This document shows, piece after piece, positions 43,980 to 52,469 of a DNA stretch of 64,000 nucleotides. How positions within the stretch are numbered: position 1 is the first letter of the stretch; every line of letters begins with the position of its first letter. The position numbers and the translations under genes are program-made. The notes under the pieces are model-generated. The model saw only the letters and a program-made list of their open reading frames with translations, did no database searches and was not told the origin of the DNA. Origin of the DNA: Winogradskya humida (GTDB lineage: Bacteria; Actinomycetota; Actinomycetes; Mycobacteriales; Micromonosporaceae); assembly GCF_016862215.1 (NCBI RefSeq), contig NZ_BOMN01000126.1, forward strand, positions 1-64,000, read 5' to 3'.

Positions 43980-44894
43980 ATGCGCAACCTCAAGCTGATG
44001 GTGACCGGCCTCGCGCTGGCCGGACTGGCCGGCTGCGGCACGGCCTACGCGGCTGCCTCGCCGTCCGCGTCGTGGGTCGCGCCCTCGTCCTCCCCCACCG
44101 CGACCCCCACCGCGACCTCTGCCGCGACCCCCACCGCGACCTCCGCCACGCCGACGACCGCCGCTCCCGCCTCCCCCTCCTCCGAGGCGCCCGCCGCTCC
44201 TTCCTCCGAGGCGCCCGCTCCGTCTTCTTCCTCCGCGGCGCCGTCTTCATCGCCTGCCGCGCCGCATCACGGCGGGCCGGCGAACAGCCTGATGAAGACG
44301 GGTACGAAGGATGTGGCGCTGACCTTCGACGACGGCCCGGACCCCGTGCAGACGCCGGCGCTGCTGGACCTGCTCGGCGAGGAGGGCGTCAAGGCGACGT
44401 TCTGCCTGGTCGGCCAGCAGGCGGCAGCGCACCCCGACCTGGTCCGCCGGATCGTCGAGGAGGGTCACACGCTCTGCAACCACAGCTGGAACCACAGCCT
44501 GACCCTCGGCAAGGGCAGCCCGGCGCAGATCCGCAAGGACCTGCAGAAGACCAACGACGCCATCCACGCCGCGGTCCCCGACGCCGAGATCAAGTACATG
44601 CGGGCCCCGGGCGGCAACTTCACGCCGGCCCTCGTCAAGGCGGCCTCAAACCTGGGGATGACCTCGATCTACTGGGACCTCGACCCGCGCGACTGGGACC
44701 ACCCGGCCGGCGAGTCGGACGCTGCCCACACGGCCCGGGTCATCAGCACGGTGAAGAAGCACACCACCAAGGGCGCGATCATCCTGTCCCACGACTACGG
44801 CCAGCCGGACACCATCAAGGCCTACCGGACGCTGATCCCCTGGTTGAAGACCCGCTTCACGCTGATCGCGCTGCCTGTCGACAACGCGCTCTGA
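43980..44894 (+). CDS. Polysaccharide deacetylase lipoprotein (NodB/CE4)
   Basis: A 304-residue CE4 enzyme. A signal peptide with lipobox LAGC (C19) and a Thr/Ser/Ala/Pro-rich linker (about 25-95) precede the NodB domain. Catalytic motifs are VALTFDDGPDP (base and metal Asp), HTLCNHSWNHS (metal His pair), MRAPGGNFTP, WDLDPRDWDHP and AIILSHDYG (catalytic His). It removes N-acetyl groups from peptidoglycan, chitin or similar polymers at the cell surface. ATG 43980 follows GGAGA by 7 nt. It is monocistronic, with a terminator shared with the convergent DUF3499 gene. Confidence 0.93.
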   Translation: MRNLKLMVTGLALAGLAGCGTAYAAASPSASWVAPSSSPTATPTATSAATPTATSATPTTAAPASPSSEAPAAPSSEAPAPSSSSAAPSSSPAAPHHGGPANSLMKTGTKDVALTFDDGPDPVQTPALLDLLGEEGVKATFCLVGQQAAAHPDLVRRIVEEGHTLCNHSWNHSLTLGKGSPAQIRKDLQKTNDAIHAAVPDAEIKYMRAPGGNFTPALVKAASNLGMTSIYWDLDPRDWDHPAGESDAAHTARVISTVKKHTTKGAIILSHDYGQPDTIKAYRTLIPWLKTRFTLIALPVDNAL

Positions 44895-44911
44895 CCCACA
44901 TCGGGTTCGTC

Positions 44912-44934
44912 GCCCCGGCCACAACGGCCGGGGC
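44912..44934. terminator. Bidirectional terminator, deacetylase and DUF3499 genes
   Basis: A 9-bp perfect stem GCCCCGGCC / GGCCGGGGC with a 5-nt loop in the 49-bp gap between convergent genes. Confidence 0.75.
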
Positions 44935-44943
44935 CGACCCATT

Positions 44944-45309
44944 TCAGTGGGAGGGCGGAATTACGCGCAGGTGGCCTCGGCGGCCGGTCTGGTGGCCCGG
45001 GAGGTTGTCGTGCTCCTCCGGGCGGGGCGGCGGGGCCGGGCGGGCCGCTTCGCGGACGGCGTCGGCGAGGGCCACGAGGTCGTCCGTGGTGGGCGGCGGC
45101 GGGGCGAAATCACCGTCATGGCGGACCAGATCCCAGCCTCGGGGGGCGGTGAGGCTGCGGGCGTGGGGTTCGCAGAGGTCGTACGTGTGCGGCTCCGCGA
45201 AAGCGGCCAGCGGGCCGACCACGGCCGTCGAATCGTTATAGACGTAGGTCAGGGTGGCGACCGCCTGTCGGGGACAGCCGTTACGGGAGCAGCGCCGTGG
45301 GGACCTCAC
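44944..45309 (-). CDS. DUF3499 protein (Rv3258c-like)
   Basis: A 121-residue small protein: RRCSRNGCPRQAVATLTYVYNDSTAVVGPLA and TYDLCEPHARSLTAPRGW form a probable zinc site (CX4C, CEPH), followed by a Pro-rich tail. DUF3499 is nearly restricted to actinobacteria and sits between manB and whiB2 in mycobacteria (Rv3258c); function is unknown. GTG 45309 has TAACGT ending 6 nt upstream, a leaderless arrangement mirrored by the divergent gene at 45497. Confidence 0.9.
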   Translation of the reverse strand: MRSPRRCSRNGCPRQAVATLTYVYNDSTAVVGPLAAFAEPHTYDLCEPHARSLTAPRGWDLVRHDGDFAPPPPTTDDLVALADAVREAARPAPPPRPEEHDNLPGHQTGRRGHLRVIPPSH

Positions 45310-45315
45310 GGCGGC

Positions 45316-45490
45316 ACGTTATCTCTAAGCGCGCTCGCGCGGGGCCCGATGCAGCCGCGACACGCCGACCGACGATGCATCACGATTTTGACATGATGCC
45401 CCGACACGCCGCCCCAATGGGACGAATTACCGCACTCGAAACGCGCCCGACACAGCCTGACCACGGGCGACGGCGTTTGCGGGCTAGGCT
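45316..45490. promoter_or_regulatory. Divergent leaderless promoters, DUF3499 and zincin-like genes
   Basis: TAACGT (45321-45316, minus) and TAGGCT (45485-45490, plus) each end 6 nt before a GTG start. The 187-bp intergenic region holds no other gene. Confidence 0.55.
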
Positions 45491-45496
45491 GGCGGC

Positions 45497-45982
45497 GTGA
45501 CTACCAGTCCCGACCGCCAACGGGCCGGCTCCGAGCCGGGCCGCACGGCGCGCGCAGCCGGACCGGGCCGTCCCGCCCGCCGTGACAGGCACGGGCGCGG
45601 GCTGCGTGGCCGGCTCGTCCCAGCCACCGTCCCGCTCGCCCGCACCAAGGCAGAGATCTTCGACGACCTCGTCCTCGACACGGTCGAGAGCCTCGAACGC
45701 CGCTACGCGAAGGAGCTGGCCGGCGTCGAGTTCGCCGTCGAGGACGTCCCACCGGACCTCAACGTCTACGACTCGGATGTCCTGGAGGACGGCGAGGTCC
45801 CCCTCGCACGCCTGCTCCCCGGCCGCCCCGGTCGCCAGGAGCTGCCGCCACGGATCGTCCTTTACCGCCGGCCCCTCGAGTTCCGGGCCATGGACAGGGA
45901 AGACCTGGCCGACCTGGTCCACGACGTGATCATCGAGCAGGTCGCCAACCTGCTCGGCATGGATCCCGACGAGCTGTCCTGA
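45497..45982 (+). CDS. Metallopeptidase-family (zincin-like) protein lacking HExxH
   Basis: A 161-residue protein of the Rv3259 type. After a basic Arg/Gly-rich N-terminus (about 1-45) it has the family core AEIFDDLVLDTVESLERRY, VEFAVEDVPPDLNVYD, PRIVLYRRPLEFRAMDREDLADLVHDVIIEQVANLLGMDPDEL. Related minimal zincins have HExxH in the last helix; here the motif reads HDVIIEQVA, so the Glu and second His are missing and catalysis is doubtful. GTG 45497 has TAGGCT ending 6 nt upstream. It is divergent from DUF3499, the mycobacterial arrangement. Confidence 0.85.
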   Translation: MTTSPDRQRAGSEPGRTARAAGPGRPARRDRHGRGLRGRLVPATVPLARTKAEIFDDLVLDTVESLERRYAKELAGVEFAVEDVPPDLNVYDSDVLEDGEVPLARLLPGRPGRQELPPRIVLYRRPLEFRAMDREDLADLVHDVIIEQVANLLGMDPDELS

Positions 45983-46209
45983 CCCACCGGCCGGTCGGCC
46001 GGCGGCTCTGTGGTCCATGACACGACGGGGTGACTCGCGAGGCCCGGGCGATTCCGCGCGAACTCGGTTTCGCGCCGGGCCGCGAGTGGAGAGCGGCGGG
46101 CGTGCTGGCGCTGAGGTCGCCCGCGCCGCGCGAACTGCTCAGAAGGCCCCCACCTCGTGAGCTCGCGACGTGCTAGTTCCGGCCCTGCCTAGCTGCATAC
46201 CGAACTGTG

Positions 46210-46243
46210 GCGCCCTGCCGGATCGCGGCAGCGGCGCTGTTTT
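46210..46243 (+). terminator. Plus-strand terminator downstream of the zincin-like gene
   Basis: GCGCC-CTGCCG, a GATCG loop, then CGGCAG-C-GGCGC (one bulge) followed by TGTTTT. It lies 228 nt after the stop, so the mRNA has a long 3' UTR or a small RNA ends here. Confidence 0.6.
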
Positions 46244-46255
46244 CGCCTTGTCGGC

Positions 46256-46295
46256 CTCTCGTCGATGGGCCCCCCAGCGTCAGGACGAGAGTTTT
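46256..46295 (+). terminator. Second plus-strand terminator
   Basis: CTCTCGTC (46256-46263) pairs with GACGAGAG (46284-46291), followed by TTTT. It is 10 nt before the convergent whiB stop. The 45983-46304 stretch otherwise shows no gene. Confidence 0.55.
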
Positions 46296-46304
46296 CCGGA
46301 CCGG

Positions 46305-46562
46305 TCAGGCAACCCGGCGCTTGAGCTTGCGGCGTTCCCGTTCGGAGAGGCCGCCCCAGATTCCAAATCGCTCATCGTGACCGAGTGCATACTCAAGGCA
46401 TTCTGCCTTGACGTCACAGCGGCCGCAGATTCGCTTCGCCTCGCGGGTCGAGCCGCCTTTTTCCGGGAAGAAAGCTTCCGGATCCGTCTGCGAACACAGC
46501 GCCCGCTCCTGCCACTCGGGCGCGTCCCCGAGCAGGTCTACCCCTTCTACCTGCGCTTCCAT
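46305..46562 (-). CDS. whiB2: WhiB-family Fe-S regulator, WhiB2/WhmD type
   Basis: An 85-residue WhiB protein. The four cluster cysteines are C23, C46, C49 and C55 (CX22CX2CX5C), followed by GIWGG (67-71) and the basic tail SERERRKLKRR. WhiB2 (WhiB in streptomycetes) works with WhiA and the sigma factor region 4 to drive septation genes. ATG 46562 follows AAGGAGG by 8 nt. The location between the DUF3499/zincin pair and F420 genes matches the mycobacterial whiB2 neighbourhood. The long upstream leader carries a palindrome-covered promoter and a 10-bp inverted repeat. Confidence 0.93.
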   Translation of the reverse strand: MEAQVEGVDLLGDAPEWQERALCSQTDPEAFFPEKGGSTREAKRICGRCDVKAECLEYALGHDERFGIWGGLSERERRKLKRRVA

Positions 46563-46629
46563 CGGCGTGCCTCCTTTTCCGCGCCGGCAGCGATGCCAGC
46601 GCTGACCCCCCACGCACGCGGCGTGTTTC

Positions 46630-46669
46630 TTGCAGGAAATGAGCGGTTCGCGACGCCCCTTTCCTGCAA
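46630..46669 (-). promoter_or_regulatory. 10-bp inverted repeat in the whiB2 leader
   Basis: TTGCAGGAAA (46630-46639) and TTTCCTGCAA (46660-46669) are perfect inverse copies separated by 20 nt. They would lie in the 5' UTR between the promoter and the ribosome-binding site, as an operator or RNA hairpin. Confidence 0.5.
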
Positions 46670-46679
46670 CCCCACCGAA

Positions 46680-46709
46680 ATTACACGCGTGTAAGACGTG
46701 CGTCGTCAA
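46680..46709 (-). promoter_or_regulatory. whiB2 promoter overlapped by a perfect palindrome
   Basis: TTGACG (46709-46704), an 18-nt spacer, then TGTAAT (46685-46680). The 14-bp perfect palindrome TTACACGCGTGTAA (46681-46694) covers the -10 and the adjacent spacer. It resembles a BldD site (TNAC-N5-GTNA) but has 6 nt between half-sites. Confidence 0.55.
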
Positions 46710-46739
46710 GCCGAACCTGATAAATAGGCCCGTTTCCAC

Positions 46740-47020
46740 GAGGCGCCGCCATCACCTCACGGTCCCGTTCCTGCCCTATCTCTCAGGGCGGTCACGAGGT
46801 AACGCTCAGTCGGCGCGTCGAGTCCAAATTACCCCAATTTGTAATGTACCCACCACTCCTCCCGAGACCACCCGTGGTAAGGCACACCCTCGACCGCGCC
46901 AAAATCCGACACCCGCTCACGTCCGCACCCCCGCGGACTACCCCGCCGACACGCCGAATCACGGCGGAGATTTGTGGATCATCTCGATCGAGCAGACCCG
47001 GGAGCGGCGTGGACCACGGC
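46740..47020. other. Gene-free region between whiB2 and fbiC
   Basis: 281 bp. It holds an AT-rich inverted repeat CAAATT-ACCCC-AATTTG (46825-46841) inside a TTAC-N8-GTAA frame. Nothing else is recognisable, and no terminator for fbiC is evident. Confidence 0.4.
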
Positions 47021-49525
47021 TCAGCGACGGCTGTAGACAGTGGTCCGTTCCGCCGACGGCCGGCCGGCGCGGGCTGCGAGCTCCTTCAACTCCGCGACCG
47101 TCCGGGCCGAGCCGTTCTCGGATCCGGCCATCCGGGAGATGGTCTCCTCCATCAGGGTGCCGCCCAGGTCGTTGCAGCCGGAGTTCAGCATCGCGATGGT
47201 GCCCTCGTCGCCGAGCTTCACCCACGAGCACTGGATGTTGTCGATGCGGCCGTGCAGCAGGATCCGGGCCATCGCGTGGACCACCCTGTTCTCACGCCAG
47301 GTGGGACCGGGGCGCGCGATGCCGGCCAGGTAGATCGGGGCGTTGGTGTGGATGAACGGCAGCGCCACGAATTCGGTGAAGCCGCCGGTCACGTCCTGGA
47401 TCCCGGCGAGGACCCGGAAGTGGTTCAGCCACTGGCGAGGGTGGTCGACATGGCCGTACATCATGGTGGAACTCGATCGGATTCCTACCTGGTGGGCCGT
47501 GGTGACGACGTCGATCCAGGTCGACGCCGGGAGCTTGCCCTTGGTGAGGACCCAGCGGACGTCGTCGTCGAGGATCTCGGCGGCGGTGCCGGGGATGGTG
47601 TCGAGCCCGGCCTCGCGCAGCTCGGTGAGCCAGTCGCGGACGGAGACACCCGCCTTGGAGGCGCCCGTGACGATCTCCATCGGGGAGTACGCGTGGACGT
47701 GCATCCCCGGCACCCGCTCCTTTACGGCGCGGACCAGGTCTGCGTACGCCGTGATGGGCAGTTTGGGGTCGATCCCGCCCTGCATGCAGACCTCGGTGGC
47801 GCCGTCCCGCCAGGCCTCCTGGGCCCGGTCGGCGACCTGCGTGACCGACAGGCGGTAGGCGTCGGCGTCCTTCTCGCGCTGGGCGAAGGCGCAGAAGCGG
47901 CAGCCGACGTAACAGACGTTCGAGAAGTTGATGTTGCGGTTGACGACGTACGTGATGTCGTCGCCGTTCACCTCGCGGCGCAGGTCGTCGGCGATGCGGG
48001 CGATCTCGTCGAGCGCCGGGCCGTCCGCGTTGAACAGGGCCATCGCCTTGTCCTCGTGCTCCGGCAGCAGCAGCTGCGCCGGGTCCGACGCGGCGAGTCG
48101 CAGGCCGGCAAGGGCATCCGCCGGGAGCGAAGGGCCGGCGGTATCCACGCTGACGTGGGACGCCACTGCAGACCAGTCGCCGTAGACCGAGTCGAAGTCG
48201 CCGCGGCGGTCCTCGGTGCGGCCCGTGGTGTCGATCGTGGCGAAGAGGTCGGTGCGGCCCGTCGCGTACGCGTCGTCAGGCTCCTGCCAGGGCAGACCCA
48301 CCGGGATGGCGTCCTCGCGGGCCAGGCCGGACGGGTCGGCGAGCGCGGCCACGTGCGCGGCGAGGCGCGGATCGAGCCAGCCCTCGGCGCCGCGGCGGAC
48401 GTACTCGGGATAGATCGTGAGGCGTTCCCGAAGCTCGAAGCCCGAGCGTGCGGACATCTCGCGGAGCTGCTCGATCTGCGGCCAGGGGCGCTCGGGGTTG
48501 ACGTGGTCGGGCGTCACCGGCGAGACGCCGCCCCAGTCGTCGATGCCGGCGCGCAGCAGCAGGTCGTACTCGGAGTCGATGAGGTTCGGCGGCGCCTGGA
48601 CCCGGGCGCGGGGGCCCATGATGATCCGGGAGACCGCCACGGTCGCGGCCAGCTCGCGCAGCTCGGCGTCGGGCATGCCGCGCATCGCCGTGTCCGGCTT
48701 GGCGCGGAAATTCTGGATGATGACTTCCTGGATGTGGCCGTACTCGCGGGCGGCCCGGCGCATCGCGAAGATGGCGTCGGCGCGCTCGGCCTTGTTCTCC
48801 CCGATGCCGATCAGGATGCCGGTGGTGAACGGGACGCCGACCCGGCCGGCGTCGGCGAGGACCCGGAGCCGGACGGCGGGCTCCTTGTCGGGCGAGGCGT
48901 AGTGCGGCTGACCCGGCTCGGACCACAGCCGCGTCGCGGTGGTCTCCAGCATCATGCCCATGCTCGGCGCGACCGGCTTGAGCCGCTGCAGGTCGTCCCA
49001 GCTCAGCACGCCGGGGTTGAGGTGCGGCAGCAGGCCGGTCTCCTCCAGCACCGCGATGGCGCAGGCGCGCACATAGTCGAGGGTGGAGTCGTAACCACGC
49101 TCGTCGAGCCACTGCCGCGCGGCGGGCCAGCGGTCCTCGGGGCGGTCGCCGAGCGTGAACAGCGCTTCCTTGCAACCCTGGGCGGCACCCTCGCGGGCGA
49201 TGGCGAGCACCTCGTCGCGCTCCAGGAAGGCGGCGGGCAGCTTGTGTGGAACGGTCGCGAACGTGCAGTAGTGGCATCGGTCACGGCAGAGCCGGGTGAG
49301 CGGGATGAAGACCTTCTTGGAGTACGTGACGACGCCCGGCCGTCCCGCCTCCCGCAGACCCGCGTCCCGGATGCCCCCGGCGATCGCCAGCAGCTCGTCG
49401 AACTGGGGTCCCTGCGCCGCGAGCAGCGCGCCCGCCTCCTCGGGATCGATCGCCTTACCCTCGGCGGCACGCTTGAGCGCTCGGCGGATGCTTGCTTCGG
49501 TCGGCGTTGTTTCCACGGCTCCCAC
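47021..49525 (-). CDS. fbiC: FO synthase FbiC (fused CofG-CofH)
   Basis: An 834-residue bifunctional radical-SAM enzyme making FO, the deazaflavin core of F420, from tyrosine and the riboflavin precursor 5-amino-6-ribitylaminouracil. The CofG half has CRDRCHYC (C80, C84, C87); the CofH half has CYVGCRFC (C538, C542, C545), each binding a 4Fe-4S cluster. Further blocks are MLETTATRLWSEPGQPHYASPDKEP and GVSVRDWLTELREAGLDTIPGTAAEIL. GTG 49525 is preceded by TAGGCT ending 6 nt upstream, a leaderless arrangement. fbiA and fbiB lie 3-5 kb away. Confidence 0.97.
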   Translation of the reverse strand: MGAVETTPTEASIRRALKRAAEGKAIDPEEAGALLAAQGPQFDELLAIAGGIRDAGLREAGRPGVVTYSKKVFIPLTRLCRDRCHYCTFATVPHKLPAAFLERDEVLAIAREGAAQGCKEALFTLGDRPEDRWPAARQWLDERGYDSTLDYVRACAIAVLEETGLLPHLNPGVLSWDDLQRLKPVAPSMGMMLETTATRLWSEPGQPHYASPDKEPAVRLRVLADAGRVGVPFTTGILIGIGENKAERADAIFAMRRAAREYGHIQEVIIQNFRAKPDTAMRGMPDAELRELAATVAVSRIIMGPRARVQAPPNLIDSEYDLLLRAGIDDWGGVSPVTPDHVNPERPWPQIEQLREMSARSGFELRERLTIYPEYVRRGAEGWLDPRLAAHVAALADPSGLAREDAIPVGLPWQEPDDAYATGRTDLFATIDTTGRTEDRRGDFDSVYGDWSAVASHVSVDTAGPSLPADALAGLRLAASDPAQLLLPEHEDKAMALFNADGPALDEIARIADDLRREVNGDDITYVVNRNINFSNVCYVGCRFCAFAQREKDADAYRLSVTQVADRAQEAWRDGATEVCMQGGIDPKLPITAYADLVRAVKERVPGMHVHAYSPMEIVTGASKAGVSVRDWLTELREAGLDTIPGTAAEILDDDVRWVLTKGKLPASTWIDVVTTAHQVGIRSSSTMMYGHVDHPRQWLNHFRVLAGIQDVTGGFTEFVALPFIHTNAPIYLAGIARPGPTWRENRVVHAMARILLHGRIDNIQCSWVKLGDEGTIAMLNSGCNDLGGTLMEETISRMAGSENGSARTVAELKELAARAGRPSAERTTVYSRR

Positions 49526-49562
49526 CCGTGCAGCCTAGGCCGAAATAAGGTCAACTGACGCT

Positions 49563-51059
49563 ATGGAGACCTCCGCGCTACAGGTTGTGGTTCTGCTCGG
49601 GGCCGCGGTGTGGGGGCTGACGCTGCTGGCCAGGCGGTTGGGGGTGCCAGCGCCGATCGTGCTGCTGCTCGGCGGGGTGCCGCTGGCTTTCGTACCGTGG
49701 CTGGCCGATGTGCACCTACAGCCTGAGCTGGTCCTTCTCGTGTTCCTGCCGGCCCTGCTGTTCCCCGAGGCGCAGGACACGTCGCTGAGTGAGATCCGTA
49801 ACACGCGCTCGGGCTGAGCTGGCCGGTGGCGTGGATCCTGGGCGCGGTGCTCGCGCCGACCGATGCCACCGCGGTCGCGGCGGTCGCCGGGCGGATGCCG
49901 CGCCGCACACTTGACCATCCTGCGCGCGGAGAGCCTCGTCAACGACGGCACGGCCCTGGTCATCTTCGGGATCGCGGTCCAGATCGCCACCGGCCACGAC
50001 GGGGTCGGGCCGGGTGGGATCGCCCTGGACTTCCTGATCTCGTACGCGGGCGGAATCGGCGTCGGCCTCGCCGCGGGCTGGCTCAGCATCCGGCTGCGCG
50101 GCGTGGTCCGCGACACCCTGCTGAACAACACGGTGAGCCTGCTGACCCCGTTCGCCGCGTTCCTGCTCGCGGAGGAGATCAACGCCTCCGGGGTGCTCGC
50201 GGTGGTCGTCGCCGGGCTCTACATCAGCCAGGCCGGTTCGCTGCTGATCGCCGCGCAGGAGCGGATCCGGGTGCGAGCTTTCTGGCAGCTCGCGACGTTC
50301 CTGCTCAACGGCACCCTGTTCGTCCTCGTGGGGCTCGAGCTGCGGGGCGCCGTCAACGACCTGACGTCGTACCCGTTGAGGACTGCCGTTGTTGATGCCC
50401 TGCTCGTCGCCGCCGCGGTGATCGGCACCCGGCTGGTCTGGCTCAACACCACGCCGTACCTGATCAGGGCGCTGGACCGCCGCCCACAGCAACGGGCCCG
50501 CCGGATCGGTTTCCGGGGCCGTCAGCCGAACGCCTGGGCCGGTTTCCGGGGCGCGGTCTCGCTGGCCGCCGCGCTCGCCATCCCGTCCGGCGTGCCGGGG
50601 CGCGACCTGATCATCGTGGTCACCTTCGGCGTCATCCTGGTCACCCTCGTCGTGCAGGGCCTGACGTTGCCCGCTGTACTGCGTTGGGCACGCCTACCGA
50701 CAGACAATTCCGAGACCGAGATGGCGTACGCCGAAAGCCGCGCCGTCGAAGCCGCACTCCAACTACTCCCGGGCGAAGCCGAGCGCCTCGCCGTCGACCC
50801 GGAGATCACCGCGCTCGTCCGCTCCGAGGTGGAAGAGCGCCGCACCGAACTGACCGAGGCGGAACCGGCACCGGACGGCCTCAACCGCCGCGAGCAGTAC
50901 CGCGCTCTCCGGCTCGCCCTGATCAGCGAAAAACGCCGCGTCGTGGTGCACCTGCGCGACGAACGCCGGATCGACGACCTCGTGCTGCGCAGGTTCGAGA
51001 CGGTGCTGGACGCCGAGGAGTTACGTCTCGGGGCCGACACCGCGGACGCCGGGGAGTGA
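49563..51059 (+). pseudogene. Na+/H+ antiporter (NhaP/CPA1), frameshifted and internally deleted
   Basis: The coding signal passes through three frames. 49563-49817 encodes the N-terminus to LLFPEAQDTSLSEIRN and then a stop. From about 49806 a second frame gives GLSWPVAWILGAVLAPTDATAVAAVAGRMPRRT. After an extra base near 49908 a third frame gives LTILRAESLVNDGTALVIF and continues through six or more membrane helices and a cytosolic tail to 51059. Compared with intact relatives (from memory) about 25-30 residues are missing at the first break. The downstream part from 49863 could be expressed alone, but it lacks the first helices. Two lesions within 110 bp suggest a real pseudogene or local sequence errors. 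Confidence 0.8.
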
Positions 51060-51114
51060 TGCCCGGCATCCGCAGTCCTCATTCAGCTGCTTTCAGCTGC
51101 ACGGGGCTCGTCTT

Positions 51115-52353
51115 TCAACTGCGCGGGGGCTCGTCGCCGACGATCTGGGTGCGCTCGTCCTGCTCGGGCGCGCGGGTGCGGAATGCCTCGGTCGGCTCCG
51201 AGAAAGCTCCCGGCTGCGGCTGGCCCGGCTGAGACTGACCCTGCTGGGGCTGGCCCTGCTGGGGCTGGCCTGGGTGAGGTGCGAAAGGGCCGGGAGGGGT
51301 CTGTGACGAGGCCGGCGGCGCTGAATACTGCTGGGCCGGCGGGCCTGAAGCCGGGGGCTGCGCAACGACAGGCTGCTGGCCGGTCGGGCCACCCCAGGCG
51401 GGCTGCTGCGGCTGACCCCACGTGTCCGGCGGGGACGCGGGTGGCTGGCCGTAGGGCGCCTGACCGTACGGTGCCTGGCCGTAAGGTGCCTGGCCCGGCT
51501 GACCCGGGTAACCCTGCTGACCTTGTGGGCCCAGCTGACCCGAGTAGCCCTGCTGACCCGGATAGCCCTGCGGGTCCGACGGGAAGCCGGGCTGACCCTG
51601 CTGACCCTGCTGACCCTGTTGACCGGGCTGAGCGGGTGGGAAGCCGGGCTGGCCGGACGGGAAGCCCTGCTGACCCTGCGGGCCGTAGGGCGGCTGGCCC
51701 TGCGGCGACTGGCCCTGCGGCGGGAGGCCCCACGCCTGCTGCGGGTTGCCGTACTGACCCGGACCGGCGACCGGCTTGGGGCGCGGCGCGTAGTAGAGGC
51801 TGCGCCAGATCAGGAAGACGGCGTAGGCCGCGAGTGCGAACACCGCGAGCCACGCCGCCCGGACCAGGAACTCCTCGAAGGCGACCCGGATGGCGTTGCC
51901 CGCGATCGACACGATGGCGATGAGGAAGCCGAAGACCACGGCGAAGAAGCCGGCGACGGCGTACTCGACGAGGGCGACGATCGTCACCAGCCGGGCCTGC
52001 GGGTGGCGGGGCTGGAACAGGTGGGCGAGCAGGACCGCGGCGAGCGGCATCACGATCAGCTCGATGTTGACGAAGCTGTAGAAGCTGTTCTGCGCCCGGG
52101 TGAGGAAGGTCAGCCCCACGTCCGAGGGGATGAGCCGGATGATCGCTACGAAGAGCCAGACCGCGGGCGCGCCGACCAGCGCATACACGGCGAGGTCGCG
52201 CAGGGGGCGGAGCAGCGCGCTGACCGGGCGGCCGGGCTGGGCACCCGCACCCGACGAGGGCGCGGGCGGCGAGCTGGGCTGTTCCGGACCCGGGCTGGGC
52301 TGGGCCGGGCCGGAGCCTGGCTGGGCCGAACCGGGCTGTGGCGTACTGGTCAC
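51115..52353 (-). CDS. Four-helix membrane protein with Gln/Gly/Pro-rich tail
   Basis: A 412-residue protein. After a Pro/Ser-rich N-terminus, four hydrophobic segments lie between about 50 and 190 (DLAVYALVGAPAVWLFVAII, IELIVMPLAAVLLAHLF, LVEYAVAGFFAVVFGFLIAIV, AAWLAVFALAAYAVFLIW). The remaining 215 residues are disordered PQGQ/GQQG/APYGQ repeats ending in RTQIVGDEPPRS. The tail resembles cytoplasmic low-complexity tails of actinobacterial membrane proteins; no domain is assignable. GTG 52353 follows AGGAGA by 6-7 nt. It is divergent from fbiA. Confidence 0.75.
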   Translation of the reverse strand: MTSTPQPGSAQPGSGPAQPSPGPEQPSSPPAPSSGAGAQPGRPVSALLRPLRDLAVYALVGAPAVWLFVAIIRLIPSDVGLTFLTRAQNSFYSFVNIELIVMPLAAVLLAHLFQPRHPQARLVTIVALVEYAVAGFFAVVFGFLIAIVSIAGNAIRVAFEEFLVRAAWLAVFALAAYAVFLIWRSLYYAPRPKPVAGPGQYGNPQQAWGLPPQGQSPQGQPPYGPQGQQGFPSGQPGFPPAQPGQQGQQGQQGQPGFPSDPQGYPGQQGYSGQLGPQGQQGYPGQPGQAPYGQAPYGQAPYGQPPASPPDTWGQPQQPAWGGPTGQQPVVAQPPASGPPAQQYSAPPASSQTPPGPFAPHPGQPQQGQPQQGQSQPGQPQPGAFSEPTEAFRTRAPEQDERTQIVGDEPPRS

Positions 52354-52469
52354 AGCTGCTCTCCTGGATGGGGGATTCGGGGCAGGGGCACTCAGCGTAG
52401 TCCCGATAGCCACATCACACCCGCCACCCACGGGCCACGAACCGGGCTCCGGTGCGCAAGGATGGACGA

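Noticed and set aside
46680..46709. Firm assignment of the whiB2 palindrome as a BldD site
   Set aside because: The half-site gap is 6 nt instead of 5, so similarity alone is not enough.
49863..51059. An intact short antiporter gene
   Set aside because: It lacks the first helices and begins in out-of-frame sequence; upstream frames clearly encode the missing parts.
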